Shown here piece after piece: positions 29,460 to 38,593 of a DNA stretch of 43,630 nucleotides. The notes below the pieces were generated by a model. That model was not told the origin of the DNA. It was given only the letters and a program-made list of their open reading frames with translations, and did not search any database. The position numbers and the translations under genes are program-made. The DNA comes from a virus. The DNA lies in the IMG/VR virus record IMGVR_UViG_3300025327_000059, positions 1 through 43,630 of that record. One strand, 5' to 3'. How positions within the stretch are numbered: position 1 is the first letter of the stretch; every line of letters begins with the position of its first letter.

Positions 29460-31627
29460 TGGCTGAAGGTACAAAAGTAGGTTCAATTTATTACGAAGTC
29501 GGCGCTGACGACAAAAAATTTAAGTCAACTGCGAATAGCATAACTTCACAATTAAAGTCGCTTGCTGGCGTTGCAGGATTAACTCTTGGAGCCGCAGGAC
29601 TTGTCGGTTTCCTTAAACAATCAATAACTGCATTCAACGAAGCTCAAAGAGTAATCGCCCAAACAAATGCCGTTATTCAATCCACAGGAGGAGTGGCGGG
29701 CTATACTACTGAGCAAATTCAGAAAATGGCCGCGGAAATTCAAAAGACAACTACAGTTTCAGATGAAGCCGCCCAGCAAGGAATGAATATGCTTTTAACC
29801 TTTACAAAAGTAGGCCATGAAATTTTCCCACAAGCAACTCAGGCAATTATTGATATGGCAACTGCTATGGGAGGAGGATTAACGCCAACAGGCGAGGAAT
29901 TAGCAAATACTGCTATTCGAATCGGGAAATCTTTACAAGATCCTATTCTCGGAGTAACCGCCCTTAGGCGTGTAGGTGTTAACTTTAACGAAACTCAACA
30001 AGACATGATTAGAAATTTAGTAGAGACTGGGCGATCAATGGACGCTCAAAAGTATATTCTTGCCGAATTGTCTAGAGAGTTTGGAGGAAGCGCCGCCGCT
30101 CAAGCTGAAACCTTTGAAGGCAAAATGATCCAACTCAAGAACAGATTTAATGATCTCCAAGAGAGTATGGGAGGAGCAATGATCCCTGCCCTCTTAGCCC
30201 TTTCAGATGCCTTTAGTTTCGCAGGAGGCAGTATGAACGGACTCTTAATACCTATACAAGTCATAGCAACTGCTTTGATTGGATTAGCCTATATTGCAGG
30301 GACAGTTGCCAGAGTCCTTGCTACTGTATTTAGTGCCGCTTGGAAAGGCATACAAGGGGATTTCCAGGGAGCAAGTCAGGCAATTAAAAACGGAATAAAG
30401 AGTCAAGCAGAGTACGCAGTAAAAACTCAAGAGCGTTTAACTTCGGTCTGGAAGACAGAAACAAATAAGCAGACAAAAATTGCTGTTGGAGGAATGAAAC
30501 AACAGGAAGATGCTAGTGGCAAAAAGTCAGCTAAAGTAAAAAAAGACCTTGAGGAAGAAACAGACAAATATGAAACCGAATTAGCAAAGCGAAATAAAAA
30601 CTTCAAAGAATCTCTAGCTGATTTAATTTGGGCTCATCAGGACAGGATAAAAGATTTCGAAAAACAAATAGGCGAGGAGAGCGACAACTTCACAGAGAAG
30701 ATGGAAGATCGTCAAAAAGACTTTGAAGAAAAAATGCAGGATATGAAAGATGAGCACCAATCTAAAGTTGACGAAATTAACGCACAAATTGATGAGGAAG
30801 TAGCAAAAGGAGTATTTGGCAGTCAAAAGAAAATTGCAACTTTAAGGGCTGAACTTGCAACTGAATTAGCAGAATACGAAAAAAAGAGGGCTAGAGAAGA
30901 AGCAGACAAACTTGAAGCCGACGCTAAAGATCAAGCAGATCACGAAAAACGCCTTGCTGATTTAACTACCCGAATGGGAGAAGAAAAAGCGATCCTTGAT
31001 GCTCACCAAGCAGAAGTTGCCGCGGTTAAAGATTTAGCAAGAGAAGATGATATCGCAAGGCTTGTTCGCCAACACAATGAAGAAAATGCAGAAGCAGATA
31101 AACAGCATCAAAAAAGAATGGTCGATATTGTCGCTCAAAATGATGCCGCAGGAGCCGCAGGAGGAGCCGCCTTTAATAATGCCATTCAACCTTACTTAGA
31201 TGAGCTAGAAAAAAAGGCAGAAGATGCCGCGGTCAACGCCTCAGAATCTATGGAATTTGAAATGGGAGAAGGAGGCAAAAAGAGTGGAGAAAATTTGATT
31301 AAGAAATTTGTCAATGCCATAGTAAATAAAGCAAAAGAGGCTCTTAGATGGACTCAAGGCAAAGCAAAGGAATTATTTACTGCAATATCAGAAGCCGCAA
31401 GCCTACCTCATTTCGCAAGTGGAGTTAAAAACTTTAGGGGCGGTTCCGCTTGGGTTGGTGAAAGAGGACCAGAAATTGTTAGATTGCCAAAAGGTTCAGA
31501 GGTAATTCCAAATGACCAAATAGCAGGGCAGAATATCACTATTTACATTGATAAAGTAGGAAGTGAGCAAGATGTTCAATCAATTGGAAGGGAGCTAGGC
31601 TATCGGGCTGGCATAAGTCCAAAATGA
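29459..31627 (+). CDS. Tape measure protein
   Basis: A 722-residue protein that sets tail length. Residues about 1-235 are a TMP core (VGSIYYEVGADDKKFKS, MATAMGGGLTPTGEELANTAIRIGKSL, GVNFNETQQDMI). A hydrophobic stretch follows (NGLLIPIQVIATALIGLAYIAGTVARVL, about 259-285), then long charged coiled coils (about 340-570). The C-terminal SAWVGERGPEIVRLPKGSEVIPN is typical of tape measure ends. Its ATG overlaps the frameshift product stop. Confidence 0.95.
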   Translation: MAEGTKVGSIYYEVGADDKKFKSTANSITSQLKSLAGVAGLTLGAAGLVGFLKQSITAFNEAQRVIAQTNAVIQSTGGVAGYTTEQIQKMAAEIQKTTTVSDEAAQQGMNMLLTFTKVGHEIFPQATQAIIDMATAMGGGLTPTGEELANTAIRIGKSLQDPILGVTALRRVGVNFNETQQDMIRNLVETGRSMDAQKYILAELSREFGGSAAAQAETFEGKMIQLKNRFNDLQESMGGAMIPALLALSDAFSFAGGSMNGLLIPIQVIATALIGLAYIAGTVARVLATVFSAAWKGIQGDFQGASQAIKNGIKSQAEYAVKTQERLTSVWKTETNKQTKIAVGGMKQQEDASGKKSAKVKKDLEEETDKYETELAKRNKNFKESLADLIWAHQDRIKDFEKQIGEESDNFTEKMEDRQKDFEEKMQDMKDEHQSKVDEINAQIDEEVAKGVFGSQKKIATLRAELATELAEYEKKRAREEADKLEADAKDQADHEKRLADLTTRMGEEKAILDAHQAEVAAVKDLAREDDIARLVRQHNEENAEADKQHQKRMVDIVAQNDAAGAAGGAAFNNAIQPYLDELEKKAEDAAVNASESMEFEMGEGGKKSGENLIKKFVNAIVNKAKEALRWTQGKAKELFTAISEAASLPHFASGVKNFRGGSAWVGERGPEIVRLPKGSEVIPNDQIAGQNITIYIDKVGSEQDVQSIGRELGYRAGISPK

Positions 31628-32472
31628 AAAATATAACTATAGTCGAACAAGCAGACGGCAATCAGTTTACCTTTTATAATAACAGGCTAGGTTCTATTTT
31701 GAGGAATTTTGAGGGCTTTGAGTACCCAATGGTTAGGTCTTCAATTGAAGATGTCGCTGGGGATTATGGGGCAGTTTACGTCAATTCTAAATACGGCACA
31801 AGGAGAGTCGGTATAAATGGCGATCTTGTTTCAAGTAGCATTTTTAGCGACAGACGTTTGCTTTTAAAAGCTCTTAGGCAAACAGGAGAGATAAAATTAG
31901 TTAAATTCCAAACTTATGATAATTTACTTCTACAATTTGAAGCAGAAGTTACTAAGGTGCTTAATCCTTATACGCATGAAATTCACTCGTTTTTAATTGA
32001 ACTGACAGCGCCAGATTACCGATTTTATTCACAGACTCAAACATCTAGTTTAATTGACAGAACAAACCTAGCAGGAGGTACAAGTATCCCTGCAATTATT
32101 CCGATGTCTTTTCCTCTTTCAACTAATCCTGAAACGACAATAAATAACGTGGTTACAAATCAAGGCTCGGAAGTTACCGACCCTGAATTTGTCATAGATG
32201 GTCCAGGACAAGACTTTTTGATCCGCAACGTTACAACGGATAAAGAATTTACTCTTGCAACGATACTCACAGCAGACGATCAAGTGATTGTTGATGTTAA
32301 AAATAGAACTGCAATTTTAAATGGCACTACAAACGTATATTCTGATTTAACTGGCGATCTCTGGTCGCTTGTTCCAGGCGATAACGAGATGAGATTCTTT
32401 ATAGGAAGCGGTTTTGTTGAGTCCCAGACAAGCCTTATTGTCAGATTTAGAGACGCTTATGGAGGAATTTAA
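31624..32472 (+). CDS. Distal tail protein (Dit / Sipho_tail family)
   Basis: A 282-residue protein. The N-terminal half has NYNRLG-like and VNSKYGTRRVGINGDL, SSSIFSDRRLLLKALR segments and HSFLIELTAPDYRFYSQ, as in the siphovirus Dit family that forms the hub at the tail tip. The C-terminal half (about 155-282) is a beta-sandwich galectin-like domain ending SLIVRFRDAYGGI. It follows the tape measure gene with a four-base overlap. Confidence 0.9.
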   Translation: MKNITIVEQADGNQFTFYNNRLGSILRNFEGFEYPMVRSSIEDVAGDYGAVYVNSKYGTRRVGINGDLVSSSIFSDRRLLLKALRQTGEIKLVKFQTYDNLLLQFEAEVTKVLNPYTHEIHSFLIELTAPDYRFYSQTQTSSLIDRTNLAGGTSIPAIIPMSFPLSTNPETTINNVVTNQGSEVTDPEFVIDGPGQDFLIRNVTTDKEFTLATILTADDQVIVDVKNRTAILNGTTNVYSDLTGDLWSLVPGDNEMRFFIGSGFVESQTSLIVRFRDAYGGI

Positions 32473-33518
32473 TGCCAGATAGCCTTTACAAAATTTTAGT
32501 AAAAGACGGAAGTGGCAATACGCTTGGCGAATTTAATAATTTTAGGGATTTAAACTTTAGCAAAAGGTTAAATAATTATGGTCAATGCTCTTTTCAGGTA
32601 CCAATTACTGACTCAAAAGTTTCTTCTTTAATTGGTCTTAGGATTTATACAATTGAAATTTGGAGATCAGGAATACTGACTTGGGCAGGGGAACAAGCTA
32701 ACAGAGAGGGAAGTCTCGACGATAAGGGCAATAATTGGGCGACAATATACTGTTTTGATTGGTTTGAGCAGTTAAATAGCCGATACTCAGCTAATCTTCA
32801 AGAGTACCCTGATCTTGACGCAGGGGCTATTGCTTGGGATTTAATCGACACCACCCAACTAGATGATGACGGGGATTTAGGAATCACGCAAGGAACAATT
32901 GAAGTTACTACAAACCGAATAATCCAGTACCACAATGAAAATGTCGCAAAGGCAATAACTGATCTTGCCAATTTAGTAAATGGTTTTGATTTCGAAATTA
33001 ACAATTCAAAAGTTTTTAATGTTGAGGAATTTATAGGTGTAGATCGAACTGCAAGCGTAGTTTTGGAGTACGGCGTTAACGTTACCAGCGTAAGAATTAC
33101 AGATGATTTTTCGAGTCCTGTTAACCGCGCAATCGCTTTAGGTCCAGAAGTAGATGAAGTTAATATCAGAATAGACCGCAATGATGTTACCTTGCAAGGA
33201 ACTTACAAATTAAGAGAGGGAATTGTTTCAGACTTTAGTGCAACAGATGTTGTTACTCTCCAAGATAAAGGAGATGCGCTTATTCGAAAATTTGGCAATC
33301 CTTTAGTTAAATTAAGCCTCGGAATTGTGAGAGGTAAAACTCCTACTATCGCCGACTTTGCCATAGGTGATTTAATAAGGGTGAAAATAAAAAGCGGGAT
33401 TTACAACATTGATGAGAGCTATAGAATTTACGAATGGCAGTTGCGGTACGATAACGACAATACAGAAACAATTGATTTAGTTTTGGGTAATTTTAATAAC
33501 CCAGAGAGTTTTAGTTAA
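32472..33518 (+). CDS. Tail hub protein (Gp37-like / Tal N-terminal type)
   Basis: A 348-residue protein: YKILVKDGSGNTLGEFNNFRDLNFSKRLNNYGQCSFQVP at the start, IEIWRSGILTWAGEQANREGSL, and later FDFEIN, VVLEYGVNVTSVRITDDFSS. This fits the siphovirus ReqiPepy6 Gp37-like family, a tail-tip hub that docks receptor-binding proteins. It overlaps Dit by one base. Confidence 0.85.
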   Translation: MPDSLYKILVKDGSGNTLGEFNNFRDLNFSKRLNNYGQCSFQVPITDSKVSSLIGLRIYTIEIWRSGILTWAGEQANREGSLDDKGNNWATIYCFDWFEQLNSRYSANLQEYPDLDAGAIAWDLIDTTQLDDDGDLGITQGTIEVTTNRIIQYHNENVAKAITDLANLVNGFDFEINNSKVFNVEEFIGVDRTASVVLEYGVNVTSVRITDDFSSPVNRAIALGPEVDEVNIRIDRNDVTLQGTYKLREGIVSDFSATDVVTLQDKGDALIRKFGNPLVKLSLGIVRGKTPTIADFAIGDLIRVKIKSGIYNIDESYRIYEWQLRYDNDNTETIDLVLGNFNNPESFS

Positions 33519-33641
33519 ATGGAAGATTTAAACGCAGTCAGCAGGGACGACATACTAAAAACAATCAGGGAGATTCTTAAAAGGCTTGAAGCTCTTGAAG
33601 CGGAAGTAATGCGGATTAGAAAAATAGTCGAAACTGTATAA
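33519..33641 (+). CDS. Short coiled-coil protein
   Basis: A 40-residue protein made of one amphipathic helix (ILKTIREILKRLEALEAEVMRIRKIV) with heptad spacing. One base lies between it and the hub gene. Likely a small tail-tip or assembly coiled coil. Confidence 0.6.
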   Translation: MEDLNAVSRDDILKTIREILKRLEALEAEVMRIRKIVETV

Positions 33642-33645
33642 ATGC

Positions 33646-33654
33646 TGTTATAAT
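33646..33654 (+). promoter_or_regulatory. Extended -10 promoter, leaderless type
   Basis: TGTTATAAT with TATAAT at 33649-33654 and ATG 33661 six bases later. No clear -35. The same geometry as at 28837. Confidence 0.6.
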
Positions 33655-33660
33655 TAAAAT

Positions 33661-34524
33661 ATGGCTGTCAATGTAAGAATCAGAAATGGCCTAGAGCCAG
33701 ACGAATATAGCGATGGGGGAGCTACAGAAGGCGACGTCAGAGGCGATCAGACTGATTTAATTGATACTATCGGGGTTGTAGACGTTGCAGGAGGTCATCT
33801 TGAAGTTGTCCAAGATTCACCTGCTTCAATGAACGTAATAGTCGGCGAAGGTGTCGGCTATATTCCAAACGATTCTTTTGATGAGTTTGATTCTGATTCT
33901 ATTAAATTTTGGGAAGCAGTAGTCAGCGGAACAGAAGGAAGCCGAACTCTTGCGATCTCAGCAAACTCCTCAGGTTCAACTAGAATTGATTTAATTTGTC
34001 TATATTTAGACTCGGGTGCGACTCCAGACAATACCGCCTCAAATATCGCAGAGCTTGTTGTTGTAGAAGGAACTCCAGGAGCAGGAGCCCCAAGCCTCCC
34101 TGCCTATCATCTTGAACTTGCTCAAGTAACAGTTGTAAATGGCGCAACAGAGATTGAAACTGCAGATATTACAGATTCAAGGCAACAATGTACGATAAAA
34201 GCTCCCTTTTTAGCTGTAACAGTTAACAGAGGTTTCCCTTGGTATATTCCTGGAACCTTAGCAACTGGCGACGAGCAAGGCATGAAATATATCGTGCCTC
34301 AAAATATGACCGCTGTTAAACTTTGGATGCACACAGAGTCAGGGTCATGTACTTTTAGGATTCAAAGAGATACGACTGACATTGTGACAAGCATTACAGC
34401 AGATACAAATATGGACTCAGATGTTATCAGCGTTGCTCTTACCGCAGGAGAGGTTTTGACTTTAGACATACAGACAATAGGCTCAGGCGTTGGCTTACAG
34501 GTTGAATTAGAATGCGAACAGTAA
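33661..34524 (+). CDS. Tail tip / receptor-binding structural protein
   Basis: A 287-residue beta-rich protein. VRGDQTDLIDTIGVVDVAGGHLEV, RIDLICLYLDSGA, LELAQVTVVNGATEIETADITDSRQ form the N-terminal attachment part seen in many phage baseplate/fibre proteins. Residues about 190-287 form a separate beta sandwich (GTFRIQRDT-like strands). Placed after the tail hub, it likely contacts the host. Confidence 0.75.
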   Translation: MAVNVRIRNGLEPDEYSDGGATEGDVRGDQTDLIDTIGVVDVAGGHLEVVQDSPASMNVIVGEGVGYIPNDSFDEFDSDSIKFWEAVVSGTEGSRTLAISANSSGSTRIDLICLYLDSGATPDNTASNIAELVVVEGTPGAGAPSLPAYHLELAQVTVVNGATEIETADITDSRQQCTIKAPFLAVTVNRGFPWYIPGTLATGDEQGMKYIVPQNMTAVKLWMHTESGSCTFRIQRDTTDIVTSITADTNMDSDVISVALTAGEVLTLDIQTIGSGVGLQVELECEQ

Positions 34525-34525
34525 A

Positions 34526-35473
34526 ATGGAAGAACAAAGTCTCTACGACGATTTCTTTAAGAAGTTTCAAAAAGAACTTCTAGCAATAGCAAACAGCGAT
34601 TATGGCCGCGCTTTATTTCGAATCCCCGAAAAAGAAAAAGTCGTTAAACTTTCCCCTAACTCTTACCACATAGAATTAGACAAAGGAATTTACCGAGCAG
34701 TTATTAGGTGTTACGAACTTTACGCTAGATTGATAACAACGGGCATTGGTGTTAAAGGACTCAAGCCGATTCCTTCTGCTATGCGCTTTATTGGGCGCAA
34801 AAGTGATATTGCCTTCCCTGAATTTTATGTACCTTTAATGAGCCAAGATTCGTGGTTTAGCGGGGCAGGAGACGGCTCTATGTATTACAACCCAGGTGCC
34901 GCAGGGGACTGTACTATTTGGAATACTGCTATGGATTTTACTGGTTCAGCTGGGTGGGTAGATTATACTTCTAATAATACTTTCGCTATGATAACTCAAA
35001 ATGGTGGTGGGTCGTGTATTTGCGCTAGAGGATTTTGGCCTTTTAATACTGCTTCTTTAGATCAAGCCATAGGTTTAGACAGCGGGAATTTTAAACTTTG
35101 GGGGTATGCAAATTATCAAGATACAGACGGCAAAGCAGTTTGTGTAGTTGAAGGGCAACAAGTTAGTCCTTCTAGTTTAGCTGGTAGCGATTATTCTAAA
35201 TTAGTAAGGAATGTTTTACTAAGTGAGACCCAAATTTTATTACATCTATCAAATGTTGCCTACAATGATTGGCCTTTAAATGCCGCAGGATTAGATAATA
35301 TAAATAAAATTGGCTGGACAAAATTTGCAACAATAGGGAATGTAGATTACGGCGACAGTTGTACAACTGGTCCCGTTTGCGGACACAGCGTTCGAACTTC
35401 TGAATACACAGGAACTTCAAGCGATCCGATTTTAATTCTAAACTATAATAACTATCAAGGAGGAATGAACTAA
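34526..35473 (+). CDS. Probable tail fibre/receptor-binding protein, unknown family
   Basis: A 315-residue protein. The N-terminal ~90 residues are helical; the rest is Gly/Asn/Trp/Tyr/Cys-rich (SGAGDGSMYYNPGAAGDCTIWNTAMDF), repeating beta with several Cys, such as in extracellular fibre or lectin domains. It is not recognised. Its last base is the first base of the next ATG. Confidence 0.6.
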   Translation: MEEQSLYDDFFKKFQKELLAIANSDYGRALFRIPEKEKVVKLSPNSYHIELDKGIYRAVIRCYELYARLITTGIGVKGLKPIPSAMRFIGRKSDIAFPEFYVPLMSQDSWFSGAGDGSMYYNPGAAGDCTIWNTAMDFTGSAGWVDYTSNNTFAMITQNGGGSCICARGFWPFNTASLDQAIGLDSGNFKLWGYANYQDTDGKAVCVVEGQQVSPSSLAGSDYSKLVRNVLLSETQILLHLSNVAYNDWPLNAAGLDNINKIGWTKFATIGNVDYGDSCTTGPVCGHSVRTSEYTGTSSDPILILNYNNYQGGMN

Positions 35474-35622
35474 TGGAAAACTTTTTTAACGCGGTTTCAA
35501 ACTTTGGTTTCCCGATTGTTGTTGCGGCTTATCTCTTATTTCGCTTTGAAAACAAGATCGACCAGAATACTAAAAAGTTAGACGAGCTAATTGGCATACT
35601 AAAAGACAGAAGACGAAGATGA
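35473..35622 (+). CDS. YvrJ/BhlA-like small membrane protein
   Basis: A 49-residue protein: NFGFPIVVAAYLLFRFENKIDQNTKKLDELIGIL. One membrane segment followed by a short coiled coil, the YvrJ/holin-BhlA pattern found in phage lysis regions. Candidate holin or holin partner. Confidence 0.75.
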   Translation: MENFFNAVSNFGFPIVVAAYLLFRFENKIDQNTKKLDELIGILKDRRRR

Positions 35623-35960
35623 ATACAATTTTTGATGTTTTTTTATACATCGAACAAGCTCCTTATTTTTGGGGCAGTATGGGATTTATAGTAGCGATTG
35701 CGATGTTAGTTGGAACCTTAATCTTTGAAGGTGATTATAGACAAATTTATAAATTCATTCTGAGCTTAGGAGCTTATACTATAACAATTTTAGTTGTTAA
35801 TTTCATGAGAGCAAGTAAAGCTATAGCCATAGACGCTACTGCTTCACAAAAAGCGATGGCTTATGCCGCAAGTGGAACAATACTAATTGTTTCCTTTTTT
35901 TGGATTATAGGATTATTTTTAGGCTTAACGATTCACAAAATTAGAATAAAAAGACTATGA
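35619..35960 (+). CDS. Three-pass membrane protein
   Basis: A 113-residue protein with hydrophobic segments at about 18-36 (GSMGFIVAIAMLVGTLIF), 46-62 and 84-105. Candidate holin or membrane helper of lysis. Not assigned to a family. ATGA overlaps with both neighbours. Confidence 0.65.
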   Translation: MNTIFDVFLYIEQAPYFWGSMGFIVAIAMLVGTLIFEGDYRQIYKFILSLGAYTITILVVNFMRASKAIAIDATASQKAMAYAASGTILIVSFFWIIGLFLGLTIHKIRIKRL

Positions 35961-36082
35961 GCGAAGCAACGATACTCTTTGTTTTGATTATTATTTGGGA
36001 CTTATTTAGGGATTTTATATTGATAAACTACAGCCACAAAATTAAAAAGGTTGTTAAAAAATTTAAGAATGGAAAGGGATAG
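35957..36082 (+). CDS. Short single-pass membrane protein
   Basis: A 41-residue protein with one membrane segment (ATILFVLIIIWDLFRDFILI) and a Lys-rich end. It sits in the lysis region and overlaps both neighbours. Unknown. Confidence 0.55.
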   Translation: MSEATILFVLIIIWDLFRDFILINYSHKIKKVVKKFKNGKG

Positions 36083-36314
36083 ATGGTGGGAAATTGAACA
36101 GCAGATGGACGGTAAGACGGCTGTTAAGTTTCAAATGCCCCAGCCTGACGGAAGATGGGTGACTCTAGTCCCAGATGAATTTGGAGTATATCACCATTTT
36201 TTTGAAAACTTTGCAAGAGAAATAAATCCAGATAAAAGATTAACACCTGACCAAATGGCTGATAGAACAATGCAAAAACGGGGACAAGGCAAGAAACCGC
36301 CTAAGTATGATTAA
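36069..36314 (+). CDS. Small protein, unknown
   Basis: An 81-residue protein from ATG 36069 (a TTG at 36051 is possible but weaker). It contains DRWWEIEQQM, then PDGRWVTLVPDEFGVYHHF and a basic tail. Not recognised. It is in the lysis region, ending before the amidase promoter. Confidence 0.55.
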   Translation: MERDRWWEIEQQMDGKTAVKFQMPQPDGRWVTLVPDEFGVYHHFFENFAREINPDKRLTPDQMADRTMQKRGQGKKPPKYD

Positions 36315-36320
36315 ATTAAC

Positions 36321-36349
36321 TTGACAAAATGAGCTCAAAGGAGCATAAA
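36321..36349 (+). promoter_or_regulatory. Probable promoter of the amidase gene
   Basis: TTGACA (36321-36326), a 17-base spacer and CATAAA (36344-36349), twelve bases before ATG 36362. Confidence 0.5.
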
Positions 36350-36361
36350 TAAACCGAGAGA

Positions 36362-37144
36362 ATGTCTAATATCCCGCTAAACATTCCGCAATTAGGAAAC
36401 CGCTTTGTTGATGATAGACAGAGAGTTGCAGGAGATTCTTATAACTGGTCTTGGAACCGCCCCCTCACACAAGTACAAAAATTAGTAATTCACCACACAG
36501 TAACTAAACCAAAGGCTAGTTGGCAAGAAGAAGTTGATGAGGTCGCTTCGATTCACCTAAACACTAAAAAATGGGGAGGAGTCGGCTATCACTTCTTAAT
36601 TACATCACAAGGCATAGTCGCTTATGTTGGAGACATTGGAACGGCAAGAGCAAATGTCAAAAACCATAATGAAAAAGTAATTGGTATTTGTATGGTTGGA
36701 GATTTTACAAAGCACTTGCCTACAGATATTCAGATTAACTCAACCCACGATCTATGCGATTTTTTTCTTAATAATTATCCAAACCTAAACAACGTCACAG
36801 ATTGGGACGATGTTATCGGACACAAAGATGCTGTTGCTGTTTTTGGAAATACAACTGCTACACAATGTCCTGCTTCCTCTTGGCCTAATGATATGAAAGA
36901 CAGAATTAGGCACAATATAGTTTATAGTCCTCAACCCACTCCATCTCCTCCAGCCCCTCAGCTAACACCAGAGCCAACTCCTGAACCTACGCCGATTCCA
37001 ACGCCTCAACCTATACCGCCACCTAATAGCAACGCATCAATTAAATTAAAGGCTGTTATAGCCTTAGCAAATTCCAGATGGACTTGGATTGGTACTAAGG
37101 GTTGGAAGAATAGACTGGCAGAATTGAGGCAGATTTTAAGTTGA
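36362..37144 (+). CDS. Endolysin: N-acetylmuramoyl-L-alanine amidase
   Basis: A 260-residue Amidase_2/PGRP-type enzyme: KLVIHHTVTKP (zinc His, about 41-46), GVGYHFLITSQGIVAYVGD, GICMVGDF, then VIGHKDAV and TQCPASSWP (zinc His and Cys, about 158-177). It cuts between MurNAc and L-Ala in peptidoglycan at lysis. A Pro-Thr-Glu linker (about 193-222) leads to a short C-terminal part (KLKAVIALANSRWTWIGTKGWKNRLAEL). No signal peptide, so it needs a holin. Confidence 0.93.
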   Translation: MSNIPLNIPQLGNRFVDDRQRVAGDSYNWSWNRPLTQVQKLVIHHTVTKPKASWQEEVDEVASIHLNTKKWGGVGYHFLITSQGIVAYVGDIGTARANVKNHNEKVIGICMVGDFTKHLPTDIQINSTHDLCDFFLNNYPNLNNVTDWDDVIGHKDAVAVFGNTTATQCPASSWPNDMKDRIRHNIVYSPQPTPSPPAPQLTPEPTPEPTPIPTPQPIPPPNSNASIKLKAVIALANSRWTWIGTKGWKNRLAELRQILS

Positions 37145-37470
37145 CAGACGGAGAATTAGAAGCGCATTTAAAAGTTATAACTGATCTGCTTGCAGACATT
37201 AAAAAAGTTCAAGACAGACATGAAACTAACACAGACAAAGAAATCGGCGATCTACATGATTTTACACTTAAAGTTGCAGAGCTTAGTGCAAAAGTTGATA
37301 CGATCCATTCAGGTCAAAAAAGGGTAGCGGAAAGAACCGCAGATGCAGTCGAAGATGCAATTGAGCCAGTAACAAAACAGACAAAAAAATTAGAGGCAAC
37401 TATAAAAACAAAAAGGTCAATAGCTTTCAAAGCACCTAAACGTTTTCTCTTTTGGAAAAGGGGTGAATAA
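37141..37470 (+). CDS. Coiled-coil protein of the lysis region
   Basis: A 109-residue protein starting on TTG 37141, overlapping the amidase stop. It is nearly all helix with heptad spacing (LKVITDLLADIKKVQDRHE, FTLKVAELSAKVDTIHS) and has a basic C-terminal end with FLFWKRGE. A TTG start so close to the amidase suggests coupled translation. Function unknown; possibly a spanin-like or holin partner. Confidence 0.65.
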   Translation: MTDGELEAHLKVITDLLADIKKVQDRHETNTDKEIGDLHDFTLKVAELSAKVDTIHSGQKRVAERTADAVEDAIEPVTKQTKKLEATIKTKRSIAFKAPKRFLFWKRGE

Positions 37471-37473
37471 AAA

Positions 37474-37779
37474 ATGGATCCAACACAATTAACAGAACTT
37501 TTAAATATCACAGGGGACGTTAACCTTGCTGTTGCTGGTGTAGGAGCTTTAGTTATCTACGGATTAGTTTCAGAGATCAGAAAACCCTTCCCAGATGCGA
37601 TAAAAAAATACTCTTTTTTCCTTAATTTGATTATAGGTATCATTTTTGGATATTTTAATCTGTTTGGTATAGGCGGGCTGGAAGCTGGAATCATGGCTTC
37701 CCTTGCCTCAACAGGAGCAAATGCGTATCTAAATAAAGCAAAGAGCTCTAATTCTCCACAACTGCCTGTAGGAGATTAG
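37474..37779 (+). CDS. Holin candidate (two membrane segments)
   Basis: A 101-residue protein with two clear membrane segments (VNLAVAGVGALVIYGLVSEI and FFLNLIIGIIFGYFNLFGIGGLEAGIMASLAS), a short basic loop and a polar tail. Placed behind amidase and a coiled-coil gene, followed by a terminator: a classical holin position. Confidence 0.75.
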   Translation: MDPTQLTELLNITGDVNLAVAGVGALVIYGLVSEIRKPFPDAIKKYSFFLNLIIGIIFGYFNLFGIGGLEAGIMASLASTGANAYLNKAKSSNSPQLPVGD

Positions 37780-37790
37780 GGGACACCTCA

Positions 37791-37842
37791 AAAAAAAGGG
37801 TCTTCACCTTTCGAGTTATCTGCGGAGGCGAAGCCCTTTTTC
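37791..37842 (+). terminator. Terminator of the late operon
   Basis: AAAAAAGGG-t-CTTC (37792-37804) pairs with GAAG-CCCTTTTT (37830-37841). It ends transcription of the structural and lysis genes. Confidence 0.75.
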
Positions 37843-38076
37843 TTTACTTTACCAAGTCATCGAAAACAGAGCAAGTTAGCTTGGAGCTTTTTAACTTTTT
37901 GTGCGTCGCCCCAAAAAACGCACTTGACAAAATTCTGAGCAATAATTTCGCTTGAGCTTTTTAAAATCTTCAATTTAAAATTTCACAAAAAACAGCCCAT
38001 ACTATAATTAAGTGTAGGGATTATCCTATTAGGAAGCCCTAAGTAGCACATTAAAAATATGAAAGGAGGTGAAACA
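37843..38076 (+). promoter_or_regulatory. Non-coding stretch with promoter and leader hairpins
   Basis: No gene is seen. A hairpin GTGCGT/ACGCAC lies at about 37901-37922, a TTGACA at 37924-37929 without a good -10, a TATAAT at 38003-38008 (best -35 TTTCAC, 16 bases upstream), and then a leader hairpin TAGGG (38015-38019)/CCCTA (38037-38041) with an inner TCCT/AGGA. A full AAAGGAGGT ribosome site (38062-38070) follows. Confidence 0.5.
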
Positions 38077-38244
38077 ATGGTAGCTGTTTGCGATAGTTGT
38101 TTCCGATTCGGAGCAACTAAACCCTATAGAGCTTTTAATCTTTGCAAACTAAGATGTTTCCGAAAGAGAAAAAGTTTTTGGCGGGGTAAGCAGTATCAAA
38201 AGAGACATGACTCAACCAGAATGGGCAACAGAGCTTATCTCTGA
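38077..38244 (+). CDS. Small Cys-rich basic protein
   Basis: A 55-residue protein from ATG 38077, seven bases behind a perfect AAAGGAGGTG site (preferred over in-frame ATG 38059). CDSC and CKLRC knuckles could hold zinc; the rest is very basic. It overlaps the zincin gene by 38 bases. Unknown. Confidence 0.6.
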   Translation: MVAVCDSCFRFGATKPYRAFNLCKLRCFRKRKSFWRGKQYQKRHDSTRMGNRAYL

Positions 38245-38557
38245 AGCGTGTGCCTTAAGGGGTAGACGAGTACCAAAAGTTAAATGGTACCAGAGAACTT
38301 GCCAACACACGTCAGGGAGATGTTTTAGAAGGCCTAAAAGAGGATACAGAATCCATATCAGTCTAGGGACAGATAAGATTGGAGGTAAACAAGTTTTGTG
38401 TCATGAGTTAGCACATTACTTTGGGAGACCTAAATGGCATCACAACAAAAAGTTCTGGCTGATACTAAAAGAATTGCTTGAGTACTTTGACATAGCAACC
38501 GAGGAGTACAAAGCAAGAGAGGTTTTGTATATGCACAATGCGGCAAACTACCTCTAA
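38207..38557 (+). CDS. SprT-like zinc metalloprotease
   Basis: A 116-residue protein with HELAHYFG (HExxH, about 66-73) and a later histidine pair in KWHHNKKF that can complete the zinc site, as in SprT/SprT-like proteins. The family includes proteases that clear DNA-protein crosslinks. It stands alone as a domain. Its pairing with an ArdC-N-like protein at 1818 recalls the two halves of ArdC, but the genes are far apart. Confidence 0.8.
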   Translation: MTQPEWATELISEACALRGRRVPKVKWYQRTCQHTSGRCFRRPKRGYRIHISLGTDKIGGKQVLCHELAHYFGRPKWHHNKKFWLILKELLEYFDIATEEYKAREVLYMHNAANYL

Positions 38558-38565
38558 AGATAACT

Positions 38566-38593
38566 GCCCCGACTAACACTCGGGGCTTTTATT
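38566..38593 (+). terminator. Terminator between converging genes
   Basis: GCCCCGA (38566-38572) pairs with TCGGGGC (38580-38586), then TTTTATTT. A good intrinsic terminator on the plus strand; on the minus strand the following sequence is not U-rich. Confidence 0.85.

Noticed and set aside
37141-37144. TTGACA at 37141 as a promoter -35
   Set aside because: It coincides with the TTG start and amidase stop, and no matching -10 is found 16-19 bases on.
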